A stretch of DNA of 64,000 bases, from positions 81,735,152 through 81,799,151 of the forward strand of contig OX388350.1 of NCBI GenBank assembly GCA_947579665.1, written 5' to 3'. Below are positions 32,988-45,925 of the stretch, one piece after another. Numbering within the stretch: position 1 is the first letter of the stretch; each line of letters starts with the position of its first letter. Below the pieces are notes generated by a model that searched no databases, was not told the origin of the DNA, and was given only the letters and a program-made list of their open reading frames with translations. A program made the translations under genes and the position numbers. This DNA is from Sympetrum striolatum. Lineage: Eukaryota; Arthropoda; Insecta; Odonata; Libellulidae.

Positions 32988-34474
32988 CCCTTAATTAGTC
33001 TGGTCAAAGTTACGTAATTATTCGCGTGGGGTGAAAATTACCCCAAAATTCTCTGAATTTTTAAGACCTCTTTCAAACGTAAATCAACTGATTCAATTCA
33101 TAACAGTTTATAAATAATTCTTTTAAAAAATTAATGTAAATTTTTGAACGAAATATATTTTTCCATTAATTATCAATTCAATAAAATGTTTAAACGTATA
33201 CCAAAATTGAAGTTACATATATAATTATGATTTATCCTATTATTTGTTAACATTAATCTTTTGTAATGTGTACTAGTAGGTTTAATATTTAAATTTCTTT
33301 AGCAAAATTACAATGTGTTTTAAATGCCATCTGTCGGAAAATAATGAAAATTAATTTCACTCCTTCCGCAAAAAAAGTCAAAATTTGGGGAAAATAAATT
33401 TTCGAATTTTTTTTATGAAAGTTTCAGTTTAGGCGTCTATGATTATGAAAACGAAAAGTGATACTTTGAAAATCGTGAAACCAATCCTTATCAGTGTTAC
33501 AAACCTATAAAAGTGTTACTTAAAAAATATTTATTTATCAGGCGAAATATTTGGCTTACAAATCGTATTTTAAACAATTTGTTGCTAATAAACATTTCTA
33601 AACCTATGCCCAGCCTAATAAGGAATGGTAGAATGGAACAATTTACCTGCAGAAGTTTTAGAACCTTTCCCCCTTCTTATAATATATTTAGGAATAAAAT
33701 TAAAAGGGTTTAGTGATTTTGTTGTAATGTTGCGATTTTTTATGATATTGCAATCTGTAATATTTTAAATTATGTATGATTGTTGTAAATTTTGAAGAAT
33801 TTTGTATATTGTATAATTATATATATATTACGTACTGCCTGGGTGAATACCAGGCAGATTATGTAATATCCTTCCCCCCCACGATATGACTACCACCTGT
33901 GCCTATTTAAGATTTTGATTAATAAACAAATATCTTCACATAGCAGGGGTACCAACGATTAATAGCAAATTATACAATAGGTTTTATTGCGTAGCTCTTT
34001 GTTTCTATATTGGAAATATACGAACTCAGATTTGCTCAGTGAGCATTAGTAAAGCATTTCGTGATCCCTAGGAGCATTTTTAACATTTTAGATGCGTTCG
34101 AAAAATATTCGGTAAAATCTTAAAAATATTCGTGAATACTTATGATTTGGAAATAAATATGTTTCACTTGGTATGCGTGACATGGTGTGCATTAATTTTG
34201 TTTTACTTAGCAATGACTTAGTTTTAAGTATAGGCGCTTAAAAGTTATTAAATAACTTAGATAATTATTTAAATTCATTTTCGTAAACTTCGTAACACTG
34301 CTCAAATCGTATACTTTTTATTGCTTGAAGTTGACGAAATTCTCAGTTAATCATAAAATTGCAAACATCTTTACAAAACGAAGAATTGGTTGAAATATTT
34401 TAATTAGTGTGTGTGTGTTTACGAATTAAATACGAAGCCTGGGGTCATATTGACCCCGCGCGATTAATTAAGGG
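32988..34474. mobile_element. piggyBac-like non-autonomous element
   Basis: Ends are CCCTTAATTAGTC (32988) and, inverted, CCCTTAATTAATC (ending 34474), next to degraded TTAA sites (GCAA on the left, TTTA on the right). Subterminal hairpins GGGGTGAAAATTACCCC (33029-33045) and GGGGTCATATTGACCCC (34441-34457) sit beside CGCG, as in the piggyBac-like ends at 13068 and 13422. No transposase was found. A non-LTR retrotransposon end lies inside. Confidence 0.6.
33560..33950 (+). pseudogene. 3' end of a non-LTR retrotransposon
   Basis: Plus-strand frames give VEWNNLPAEVLEP, then (shifted) PPSYNIFRNKIKRV-stop. This is the conserved 'WNxLPxEV...SxxxFKxKL' end found in many RT proteins of the CR1/RTE type. 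It is followed by an AT-rich 3' UTR. Only the last 40 or so codons remain. Confidence 0.55.
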
Positions 34475-34479
34475 TTTAT

Positions 34480-35692
34480 TAGAGTTTCACATCTTTAATG
34501 AAACCCTTTTATTTTTCAAAAGATGGTGAATTTTCCCCGTGTTATATCAATCTCAATTCCTCTACATTCTTTTGTCAAAGTATTCGAGGCAAAGATTCTC
34601 AACTCTAACTACGATTCTAAATTTAATGAGAGGAGGTAAGGAAAATGACGCGTATTCGCTTATTCGTATTATTACCCTTTGTACGTACATGGATGTAGTA
34701 CGTTTCGTATGGATTCAAGTGCATCAAAATTACATTTTAAAAGCACTTAGCGACTTACAAATATATGGAACTGATTAATTTTCGCTAAATTATATATTCA
34801 TTACACCTTTTGGCTGTGTTTATGAAAACATGTGTTTATAAATACCGCATTGTTTGTTTGAATTAATTTGATCTGTTTCGTTGTTAGTCATTCCGCTTCA
34901 AGATACGAACTAACTGAACTGCCAATTCATTCTCAGCGGAGAAATGAGCTTATTTGAAACAAATATAAACAACGTGACTATAATTATCCGCAAACCGTCA
35001 TCCACCTTGTTTAAACAGTCTGAAATGCCGCGTTATAACGGAGTCGAGTACACGACCACCTCTACACTCGACCAAGTGAGAAATCAGGTCGTGCACGACT
35101 CCTCAAGGCCACGATGGATTATGCACGATCGGGTCAGTCGAGTGTCGTTTTCGAAGTTGATGCAATCGTGGATTTTTGAGCTTAATTACGATCAATTGAT
35201 GAATACTGAATAATCTGCCACGAGGTATCTCTTTAACGAGTGTGCATATTTAGGGCCTCTTTATATGGCATCGTTTTCATATTTTCAAGGATCCAGTTCA
35301 ACAAATTTAATAGTTAACCTGGAATTATTTTTCTTCGCCACCACCAAGTGATAATGGAGAATTACGACATTTTTCTTGCCTCGGATAAGATAGGATAACA
35401 TACCAAAGGTGTTCAAATATTGAGATAAGAGTCCCAATTGAGATCACGCCATTTGGTCGGAGATTTCGTAAGAGTCGTTATTTCGAGGAAAAGTGAACTG
35501 CGGAATCGTTGGAATTAATTTCTGCCCATATCTGCATCATGTTCCATCAAAGGAGACCACTCTTTTGTCAGTCACGGTGTTATCTATAGCAAACGCAGAT
35601 ATCATTTGGCGATAAGATTAAGTGTTTGCTTTTTCTGCACGCTGGCAAAAGCACGCCAAATTGACATTACATCATTTTCAGTACCAAATGCT
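34480..35692. other. unrecognised stretch
   Basis: No gene supported. An 89-codon frame (34944-35213) has no motif I can name. Confidence 0.3.
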
Positions 35693-36003
35693 CAGGGCCG
35701 TTTTTAGGCATACGCGGTCGCGTAGGGCCCCGTCAACTTATGGGCCCCGCCGCCGTAAAAAAGACATAAAACATTTCAATAATTAAAACTCTTACTACAC
35801 AAATAGAATTGAAAACATAATTAATTCAATTTTCGTACCATATTATGATATTTCAACTTTACATTTCGCTAGCCTCACATGTAACGAATTTCAAACGAAG
35901 TGGTTATTCAACTGTCATTGGAACGGTGCAATCATTGCACTGCAGCCTGGCACTGGGGTCTATAGGGCCCCATACAATAATGTTGTGTAGGGCCCCCAAT
36001 ACA
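35693..36003. mobile_element. hAT-like terminal fragment
   Basis: Starts CAGGGCCGTTTTTAGGCATA followed by GCGTAGGGCCCCGTC. A related GTGTAGGGCCCCCAAT occurs at 35983-35998. CAGGGCCG plus a GGGCCC-rich start resembles known hAT-type ends, but no clear inverted terminus or duplication was found. Confidence 0.35.
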
Positions 36004-37040
36004 ATACATGAATAATGAAGTACTGTGTGAATATTAAAAATTAAAAGTCGTAGTCCTTATATAGTGGATTTTGGCGGTTTTAGTGATTTTTGTTAATTTT
36101 CAGGCATTTTGCGTGGACTTGCATGATATAATTTATGAATTTTTTCCTTATTTTAAGAATTCAATACTCGAAAAATTGTTTTTCTTTTTGACCCACCCTA
36201 TGGTACTCGCGTGTTATTAATCAGTACGTTTTTAACCTACTTACATGTAAATGTGTAACTATTTGTTCTTTATCTTTTTGTATCATGTTACTGACAGAAG
36301 TAATGGGTTGGTCAAATATTGAGGGGATTGGTAAATGTTGTAATTGATGATAGGATTCAGGAAGAAACAGATGACAAAAGTTGTTGGATGACATAAGGGG
36401 TCGGATTAAGTATAAGGATATGAAGGATATGGCGATTAGTAGGGATTTGTAACTGTGCATGAACCTATCGAAAAGTAGAACACTCTGAATGTATGTATGT
36501 TGTTATTGGTTTCTCTTCTTGTCTTTTACTTCTCCTTTAATCAGATTTCATGGCTAAATATATTTTTCCTTTCCTTAGGTTTAGCAAGTTTTTCGAACCC
36601 TCCTTCTTGAGAGCGTTTTCCTGTTGTGGAAATGTTTCGTAATCTCTTAGATTGGTTTTTTTTAATCCGCAAAGTAGGCTTCTTCTGTGTACTTTTTAGA
36701 AGCCATATCTTTTGTAAATTCGCACGACGAAGGTTTAGACGTAAGAAGAGACTTTCCTCACGGAGGAGTCACTCCACCCAATCTCCCTCCTCAATCCTCC
36801 TCAGACAGCTCCGTGATGAAATCCCTTGGCAGATGCCTCGTGTCTCCTGAAAGAGAATGGGCAATCATTTGAGGACCAAAATTCAGGAGATGCGTACTTA
36901 AGAAATCTTCTAAGTAAAATGTAACTCTCGCAGACCGAGGAAAATGGAGGAAATGCAAGGAGAACCTTATATAATTACAAATTTCAATCTAATTTGTTAC
37001 TATATTAACGCGGTTTACTAAGGGAAAGAAATCCAAGTGA
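36004..37040. other. unrecognised stretch
   Basis: No supported gene or named repeat. Confidence 0.3.
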
Positions 37041-37105
37041 TTGATACGGGTGGATGGGGATAAACTAGAACAGGTGGATATACTCCCTTACTTGGGAAGT
37101 ACGGG
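37041..37105 (+). pseudogene. short RT fragment
   Basis: Reads IRVDGDKLEQVDILPYLGS, which resembles the 'vxgxxlexVdxFxYLGs' block that follows the YADD region in RTE/R2-like RTs. The match breaks off at once. A C-terminal fragment of similar type lies at 57900-58200. Confidence 0.5.
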
Positions 37106-37309
37106 AGAGTTGCCCATATTGTACCGGTGCCTAATTATAACCACCTCCGTAAAATGGAAGAGCTTCGTTTGTATTGTCTTTCGCCACAGTCGTGTGCGGA
37201 GGAAAGTTAGAGAAACGGTCCCTTCTCCTGGTGGGTCAGACTAGTCACAGCTGGTAGAAAACTTGTACGGCCATTATTTCTGATTTAATTCCGCAAGAGA
37301 AAAAACGTC

Positions 37310-37400
37310 TGCAATCGATCAAAACGAACTTAACGTGCATTTCTTATGCGAAAGACTATTCAAGTCGTCCAGAGTCGAACCAAGGATACTTTTAGCTAAA
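37310..37400 (-). repeat. single T-arm-like module
   Basis: AACTTAACGTGCATTTCTTATG followed by GTCCAGAGTCGAACCAAGGA is the inverse of the modules at 21 and 22 kb and matches one at 27300-27350. Confidence 0.55.
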
Positions 37401-37589
37401 AAATATTAAAATTAAATACTCCTATGGACGTTTTTACGACACCCGAAATTTTAAGTCTTATCTCATGTCGGGAAGTGCATGAAATTTCTCCCGGGCATGT
37501 CTTACGGGAGTTGCCGACATCAGATACATAAATATAAACGCATCGATGATTATTATATAAGATTAGTTATCATTAATATAATCGAAGGC

Positions 37590-37980
37590 GGTGCTTTGTC
37601 AGATGCCGCTTATAAACTTGCTGATCGGCAAGCAAGTTGATTTGAGGACCTTCTTATCGCCAAGGCGCCTCTGCTCGTCGTATCGAGGCTTATCTCTCTA
37701 CGGAAAGTGCTGAGATAAGCGAGAGTTACAATTCAATGAGAGGGATCCGAATTTCTATCGATGATGCAAGCGATCGATTGAGTACGTTTGCACGCGTGAC
37801 TTCAGGGTGAACTGTTTTTTGAAGCTTCCGAGATTCGTGGGTGCGGCTTGGATTCGCGATGTGTATTATCGAGGAGCAGAAAAAGTTAACAAGGATCAAT
37901 AATCCAGTGTTAGTCATCGTCTTTATCTTAAGCTATGGTTATCGCCCTCACATCCCTTCCTTGCGATGAACAAACCTCTT
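37590..37980. repeat. dispersed repeat shared with 30590-30975
   Basis: See the partner entry. Shared blocks are in the same order and orientation, so this is either a repeat family or an old duplication. Confidence 0.55.
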
Positions 37981-39919
37981 GATCGCTTCTTTAAGGAAAA
38001 ATACAGGAGAACTAGCTGAAGCGCCCGTCGATTCTCAAATGGGAACATGGAAGTAGATTGAATTGAAGTCGTATTTCGTGCAATGAGTAAATACACTAAA
38101 GTATAGACAACTAAAATCCCATTCTTGCTACACTGGAAATTTCTTCCATTAAACAATTGGATCGGTCCTAAGGGGGATGAGTTGTTTAAAGTCTCAGAAT
38201 AATTGGAAAAATTATGCGTATTTGGTGGAAATTCTCGTAATTTCGATTTGAAAATAATATCCCTTAGCCATTATGAGAATCTTTATTCAATTGCCGTTCT
38301 TTTTGTTTTTTTCTGGACTCTTTAAGACTGTTTCTTCTAATTCAATTCATCAAAAGGATTAAATCCTTAACTGATAAAAATGAACTTTACATACATTCTT
38401 ATGGAACTCTATCCGAGCGATCTTCCTTCGAACGCCACAAAATCGTCGATTAAAAATGCGGCAATATTTTCTTCCTGATCTCAGAGAACACGTATGCAAA
38501 GTTTGAAGCCAATTCGGTAAACGGCATGGATTGCAATCGAAGACAAACCCACAGAATTTCTGCTTTATATAGACACAAGACTTCCTTCATCAGTGAGCTG
38601 GTTCCCTTCCTGACTGTAATTACGTATCTGCAATTGCTGGTTACCCTCTAAAAGGAAATTTCTTCTTATCTATGTAATATATCTTCCTCTTTAATCGTCA
38701 TCTTTATGGGCCTCGAGTATTTTTACGTGATAACACATCGGATTCAACAATGGGATCGGTCGTCAGGGGGATGAGTTGTTTATAACCTCGGATTTTCACA
38801 TAAATTTCGTATGTTTTACCGATATTCTCGCAAATTTGAATCGAAAGTAAGATTCCACGAATAAAATAAGAATCTTCGTTCGATTTTCTTTCTTTCGACT
38901 TTTGTCTCGTTAACCTGCGGCTATTCCTTCTAATTAAATTCTGCGAAAGAAATAAACCCTGCATTTTAGCCTGCAATTATTTTTAGCCGCTGCATCCGGG
39001 TGGAAATGTACGGTAGAGGTTTACAGGTCATGCTTTCCATATTCTGCCTTATCATTGACGTTGCTGCCAGTTTTGATAATGATTTCTTTATCCAAGGATT
39101 TGAGAGAGATTGAGTATTGCAAGTGTATTCTCTCAGATAACATTTTGTTGACGAAATCTCAAGAAGAATGTGATAGCCATCAATGATAAACTTTTGTGAA
39201 AAAATTCAAGTGGAAAACTTTCCACGTCCACTTATGGGTTTTAGTTGCTCTGAAAGTTGCGTTGGAGAGAAAATATCAATGTGAATATGACATCGTGTGA
39301 TTAATCGTATCATCAGAATCACTCATCCGCATTTTCTTTAGGAGAATAGATTAGATGTAAATTGCGGTTTACCGTGTTATGGTCCTTTCCGATTCACCTT
39401 TACCAGTTTACAGTCACTATATTATTGAATTTAAGGGCTAAAAAATACAACACGGCCCTTATTTGAGACCGAGAATAAGAAATTATGGTTCTGAAATATT
39501 TGTTAATGTTAAATAATTGGGAAAAATTATTTTCGTTAGGTATTTTGAATCACATTTGTCGTTAGTATCAGACTAAACCAATTCCTTTTTTAGAGGTCTC
39601 TTTTATTTTTTTACCATCCGGTTTAGGGCAATTAAGCTGTTTAGAAAAGGGTTTCTAATAATATAAAACCGAAATAAATTAAATACAATATACTTCAATT
39701 CAGATTTGAAGTCCCTCGTTGTTCTTTCTCCCTATCCTACGCTCACATACACCCACGATATACTCGCTATCAACGCCTCTCACTCTTTTCCCAACTCTTT
39801 GCGAAGCTCGTTCTTCTCGGAATCGACGGAAGAATTTTAAGCCCAATGCTTTTTTTACGGTTACGAATTTACGGTACCGCATCTGCAGGGAGGAGGGCAT
39901 TTTTACTTTCTGCATATAA
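37981..39919. repeat. degenerate dispersed repeats
   Basis: Two related blocks (38160-38420 and 38745-38980) share GGGGATGAGTTGTTTA, ATTCTCG(T/C)AA and AAGAATCTTCGTT-like sequence. They resemble 53400-53720, 44850-45110 and 55960-56110. They belong to the same dispersed family as the T-arm-like modules. No gene is seen. Confidence 0.5.
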
Positions 39920-40100
39920 GTAGTATAGAGAAAGTATTGTTTTCATGAAAAAAATTGACTTCCAGATTTCAACGGAAATACATGTTTTGGGGTCCCTAGA
40001 ACACGTTTTGACCATTTTCGGAATGCTGTCTGTGTGTATGTGTGTGTGTCTGTATGTGTGTGTGTGTGTGCTTATGGGCGCTCTAACATAAAAACTATTA
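39920..40100. repeat. GT-rich repeat unit
   Basis: A unit with GAAAATTGACT-like sequence, TTTCAACGGAAATACATGTT and GGGGTCCCTAGAACACGTTT, followed by a GT/GTCT microsatellite (40029-40070). A similar GTCT/GT run occurs at 8333-8360. It looks like a dispersed repeat, not a gene. Confidence 0.45.
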
Positions 40101-40114
40101 AACGAATCAATACA

Positions 40115-40165
40115 TGGGCGTCGCCAGGGGGGGGCAGGGGGGGGCAGCTGCCCCCCCCTGGAGAC
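40115..40165. mobile_element. G-rich/C-rich transposon end
   Basis: GGGCGTCGCCAGGGGGGGGC followed by a C-run forms a strong hairpin (G-run against C-run). This is typical of DNA-transposon ends, but there is no partner and the family is uncertain. Confidence 0.35.
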
Positions 40166-40620
40166 CCATTCGTATTTTGGTTCGGGATGTGTAGTAGAAA
40201 CAATTTTTAGGCACGAGCGTATTTGAAAAGAATTTAGACCCGAAACAAAGTCAAGTGTTGGCACGTGTAAACACAAGTGATTGGAAACGTACTTCCTCTT
40301 AGGAAATTCATTTATACCTCCAGCGCAGCACAAATGTTTCAAGAATTCTTTGCAGCAGAGTCAACAGCCATCCCTCCTTTCCTTAGCCCCTTCCTTCCCA
40401 AAAGAAGAAAAGTTCGGTTTCAGGGGTGAACAATGTAGTTAGAACTGCCTCTCGATGCGATCAGAGCGCGAGGTTATGCGATTATGTCCTCTCTCTCAAA
40501 CTTCCTTGAGTATCGTCCGACAATCGCCCGCAGAAGACAAAGGATTCAGTTTTTTTTCGTTTTCCCTTCAAAATGGACATAAGAAAGTTTTGCGGTGAGT
40601 ATTTTGCAAATAGGCCCAAG

Positions 40621-40672
40621 CAGTGGCGCAGCGAGGGGGGGAAGTTTAGGGGTTCAAACCCCCCCCCCCAAG
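40621..40672. mobile_element. hAT-like end
   Basis: CAGTGGCGCAGCGAGGGGGG begins at 40620-40621 and a C-run follows after a short spacer, making a hairpin. CAGTGGCG is a typical hAT start. No partner end is evident. Confidence 0.4.
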
Positions 40673-41619
40673 AGTCAAGTCCTAGCTCTGTGCTTTTTTC
40701 TGCTGAAGAGTACAAAACCCCAATCATTTGCTTGATAAATTCAGCGAAAGCTTTGCATGCCAGTAAATATGGCTCCGATTACAGCTAAGTTGATGTTTTC
40801 GGTAGCAGAGCAGGCCTAGAGCCGACATCGATATCAATGGGACGCTACGAGTGTTTCGCACACAATGTTCAAAGCATGCACTTCTTAACCATATCCTTTT
40901 GTTAGATGACTCACACCATAAGATAAGATTCCCATGAGAAGAATTCGAAAGTGCTGATTCGTTTACTCCTCGCAAAATCACAAGGGAACATTCGAGAAGT
41001 AATTCGAAAATTACACCCTGAAAACAGAGATTAAGATTACGTTTGAGAGACAAACAGGTTGATAAAACGCTCAGTTAGATCTGTTGCATGTGACTGTTTT
41101 GAGGGTGTGAATGCAAAGCTAGGCTCTTGAATTGTGAATTTGAGAAATTCACAGGGAACAGTTCGAAGGAGAGTTTAGTTTGGATTCCATAAGATACAGA
41201 TGGACATCCGAAAATTTTTTCCCGGATCGCGCTGCACGATCCGGTTTCGTTGGATTGTTTTGGTTGTTTCGGCCTTAACTCTTTAAAATCGCTGTTTTTA
41301 AGGTAAGTAGGCAGTCACTATCACTGTCACCGTTCATAAATTTCATATCGAAGATATGAAGAGGATATTTGATCGTGCGAATGAGTCAATGGATGCGGTA
41401 CTCTGGTAAATACGCTTTGGTTTGGATACTTTACGGATTCTTGCCGCAAGTTAGAAATATCCTTCAACTTTTGAGGCAGTTAGTAAGTTCGATTGTACGG
41501 TGACGGGTTCATGCATTGCAGAAAAGACCATCTGATTGTTTTTCTACCACTTACCCTTTCCACCCTCGCCGACGAGGGCCACGCGAAAAGGGGCACCGCG
41601 CAGCCCTAAACGGTATTCA
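40673..41619. other. unrecognised stretch
   Basis: No gene supported. A short inverted pair GGATCG(C)...CGATCC lies near 41224-41243. Confidence 0.3.
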
Positions 41620-44600
41620 AAATTATTATTTCGTTATATTTAGGGAATAAAAAAAATTAATATACCTTAAGTGCTTAGGCATTATTTTGATTAGTTTTTC
41701 TCATATGATTTATTCATAAATTAAATTGTCATGCTATTGTCTGATGAATACTTATAACACACATCTTAGACATAAAGAAAGATACTAGATGGCAAAAATA
41801 AAATGAAAAACTTTCACATTTGGTATTATCTTCTTGTTTTGGTAAATTTATAATTAGTTTTACAATAATGATAAACAACTATAATTTTTGCATATAGAAC
41901 ACACCAGAAAAATATAAATGCACCTGGATTTTGTCTACATTTACATTGGAAGCTTCTGATGTACATAATTTAAGAATATGCTCGTATATAAATAAATATT
42001 TTGGATTTCATTTTGAGTAAAATTAATTAAGAATAATTATAAAATACAGGTAAAGGTAAGTATGTGGAAAAAACCAGTCTCCAGATGTACAAAGGTAGAT
42101 ACAGTTATTGTCACACACACACAGGACACATGCACAACATAGTTGTAATAGCTTTTTCAACTATTTTCATTTCTGAAAATTAGTTCTCTATTGGCTTTAC
42201 ATTAATATATTATGCTATAACATTTCACTTTAATAAAAACAATGCTTCAATTATTGTTAATGTTAACACATCATTGAGGTATTTAATTTGGCCAACTAAT
42301 TCAGTTCACTACAACATATGGCCTGACTTCTCTACTTGCTTTTACAAAAATTACACTTTTTAGTAATAACTTACTGCTCTAAAGGTCAATCATTATTGTC
42401 TCAAATTTAGATCAGGAATAATCCTTTATTTATGGAACTGAAATCTTATAGTTCCATTTGGAAGTAATAATTGTAAATACCTATAAATTATACAATTAAA
42501 AAATGTTCTTATTCTAAAGGATAAAATATTCAGCTACAATCCAAATTATTTAAAAACCCATGTTAAAATTTGGAAATAACACAGAAAAAAGTTATGGAAG
42601 AGTTGAATTAATACATAAAATAATCTAGATCTTACAATATGTTTACCATGTAAAACATTAAATTGACAATATTTCACATTGTTCATTATCAAATTTTTGT
42701 GAATCCACAATATTCCTGCCAAAAGTTTTTTAAGATTTAGAGGTTTTATACTTCTGTTGCATAAAAATTCATTATACCAGATTAGACTCAGAAGCATCAA
42801 CATCATTATATTGGACCATATGCTAAAAAAATATTGTCAAGCAGTTATAAATACTATCTTTTTACATTTATTTTAACAGCTGCACAACAGTCAACAGTTC
42901 AACAGAAAAAAAATCTATTAAACAGAGTCAATGTAGAATAATTGGATTGTAGTTCTTAACCCCTCATGTTGATCAACTATGAAACTATTGAATGCAATCT
43001 TACTAAAATTTCATTTGGTGAATGTTTTGAAACGAAAAGGAAAATAAATTTCTGGTTATATTGAAATAATACATCATTAACTGTGTTGATGAAAACTCAA
43101 CTAAGTAACTTATTTGATCACCAACAGTTAGTAAAGTTTTTGATGATAACAGTGCTGAAATCTGTTATATATGTTATATTTGCGTATAATTCTCTCCCTT
43201 TTCCATATGTATGTACTTGAATAAAAATTTGAGTAATTGTTTTCTTCACCTTTATTTTCATATTGAGATTGATAATAAAGCTGAGCAGTCACATGTGACA
43301 AATATTCTTTGGTTTAGTTTTGATATAGAAAAGGAATGCAGCCACAAGAATTTTATTATATCAGCTCCTTGTGTTTTGTCTTTATAATTACAACTGAACA
43401 ATTATATTACAATTTGTTTATATGTGTCCTCACAAATTGAGATTTTGTCACATAAATGCAAATATGTTACAATATGGGTAGAGACTTTATGAAATCATCC
43501 TTCCAAAAATTTTGGAATCTAATTGTCTTTTGGCAAGTAATTCACAGTTTTTATCAACAGATAAAGATTCCTTTCTGTTTTTCCTATCATTATTCTTTAA
43601 ATTCTATATTTTAAAATATGTCAGTTAATCAGTAAAAAATATATTCCTTATTAGAAAGGATATCTGTTAAATTCAGCCCTCATTTTTATCAATAGTATTA
43701 CAATTAAAATTAATTTTACTAAAACAATTGTAATTCTGAAGATTTTTATCATGAAATATTCACACTCTCTTTCCTTTGAAATCTATTCTTTGCCTTTCTA
43801 AAATGTCCTGAACTCTCTGTTTCATTGATTTGCATAACTAAATGTCAGTGTTGTGACTTCAGGGTAAAATTTATTTAGAAGCAATGATAATAAATCTGAT
43901 GTTTTATAAGCTTGATACCAAAGCAGGAATACATATGTGTATAGTCTTATATGTCTTCTGAGCCTGATCACCTAATATAAGTGCTCATAATTTACCCACA
44001 TAGTGCTTTATTTATTGGTTAATAATTCACATGTTTTTCTCCTTAAATTTAGGCCTGCATGCCATATGCTTACATAACATTTTTTATCTAAAATTTATTT
44101 AATTAAACTGGTCATCTCAGTTTCAAACATCTTTCAACAAAAAAGTTTTATATCTGAAACAGTTTCCAAAACTATAGCAGTGACATGATAGCATTAGTGA
44201 TTTTAATTTGACTGATTATATCATTAACCATATAAGGAGTTAACCTGGTTGGAAACTTAATATGACTTTGAGCTTGTTTATTTGTTGGACATAATATGTA
44301 ATATATAAATAATATTTCCTGAATAGATGTATATTTACCACAAGCTCATTTAAGTTTTCTGAGAGAAATTCCATTTGAAATAAAGCCAATATTAATATAA
44401 AAATGCTTATAAGGTAAGCTTAGTATGCTTTAACTTTTAAAAGCAACTGCAATTGAAAGTTAATAAAATAATTGAGAGAATACTTCAGTTTTTGGATTGA
44501 AAAATATTATCAAAGTTTATACTAAATCATTTTCAATTGACCATGCTTCAGGAGAAAGAATTTTAAATTTCAACTAGATATATAATAATGCGATTTAAAT
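41620..44600. other. very AT-rich block, few repeats
   Basis: Composition shifts sharply at about 41620 to a more AT-rich, repeat-poor sequence of about 3 kb. No open frame with motifs. It could be a long 3' UTR, an intron or a non-coding transcript. The sequence alone does not decide. Confidence 0.4.
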
Positions 44601-45781
44601 TGCTCTTATGTGGTTGTGGAAGTCCAAAATCGAAGCTCAAGGAGCCTTGAATTATAAAGAACAAGCGCTGAAGTCAGAATATTACTTTAAATACTACAAA
44701 CATATCTCCTGATTTCATGAAGGAAATTTATAGAAAAATGCTAACAATACGTTGCTATAAACAAATGTGACTTTAATATAGGCATAATTCTCGATGTGTA
44801 ACTCAAATTAGAGAGCTTGACAATCTCATTCGGCGTTATTTGGAAGGGGCTTATTCATAGCCTCAAAATTTTCGCTATTTTGTCTAAATTATTGTAATTT
44901 TGAATCTTAAACAATATTCCTTGAGCATAATAAGAAGTTTTATTTATTTTCTCATCTTCTGGTGCCTTTCTCGACTTTCTACTACTATTCTTTCTAGTTT
45001 AATTTTTCAAAATAAACAAGTCATGCGACATTAAAATGAAGTTTACGTGTATTTCTGAAATAAACATATTATGGGCACCTGGGTTCGAACCCGACTCTTT
45101 TCAGTAACGGGAATGGTTTTCTAGTGGTTTGTTATTCGCAAGATCAAGTAGCAAGTTGTTTAATGTCTCTAAATGCTCTAAATCAAACTATTTCTGAAAT
45201 GCAGAGGGGATGGACGCCTACTGAGCAAAATATATATATGGATTCTCGAAGATAACGGTTTGAAAAGAATGAAGAATGTCCACTTTCTCAAGCTGCTACA
45301 GTAATATGTACCTTTGAATCGAATACGTAATTGCCAACCGATTTCTATCATATACGTTTATAATATGATATTACTTTATTCAATTTCATAAATTTTTGAA
45401 GAATTTTTCAAGCTCGCGGTAGTAAAACAACTGATTATCGAAATTTTTTCAACAGTATTGGCGTATTGGTGTTCTGTGTTTTCCACTGACGAAAATGCTG
45501 TGGAGGTTATGAAGCTTATGTTGTCGTTCTGTCTCATTCTAAGTCATAGATAGGTGGTATACAATAGTTATCAAAAGTACATGCAGGTAACGTATCTATA
45601 TTGAGTTTATTATATTACCTTAAGCTTGTAAATGTAATGTGCTTGCCTCTACGTTGTGGACGTAGCACAGTTTCAATCTTGTTTTGCTTCGTATAGTAAT
45701 AAATATCAGCATTAAACTTTCTCGTTCCATGTGAAGATAAAACATTTTATCTTGTGGTGAAGACGGCAGTTCGGAGTGAAA
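44601..45781. repeat. degenerate module and upstream region of the ZAD gene
   Basis: 44850-45110 carries a degenerate dispersed module with the core CACCTGGGTTCGAACCCGAC. The rest, up to the ATG at 45782, is the presumed promoter and 5' UTR of the ZAD gene. No clear TATA or initiator can be singled out. Confidence 0.4.
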
Positions 45782-45925
45782 ATGAAGATAGAATCAGAAA
45801 TCCCTCGTGATTTAAGGAAGTGCAGACTTTGTTTTAAAGACAAGAAAGTTTTGCTTTACATATTTGAAGTGAGCGGCTCATTGAAGAATGTAGCTCGAAC
45901 TCTTTGTGAAGTTCTCAATTACGAG
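45782..45925 (+). CDS. ZAD gene exon 1
   Basis: 48 codons from MKIESEIPRDLRKCRLC to CEVLNYE, then donor GAG|GTAACG. Holds the first cysteine pair. The start context is GTGAAAATGA and an in-frame TGA lies 24 bases before the ATG. Confidence 0.85.

Noticed and set aside
39869..40342. 157-codon minus frame with a His/Thr-rich run
   Set aside because: Made by the GT microsatellite and the G-rich transposon end read on the other strand.
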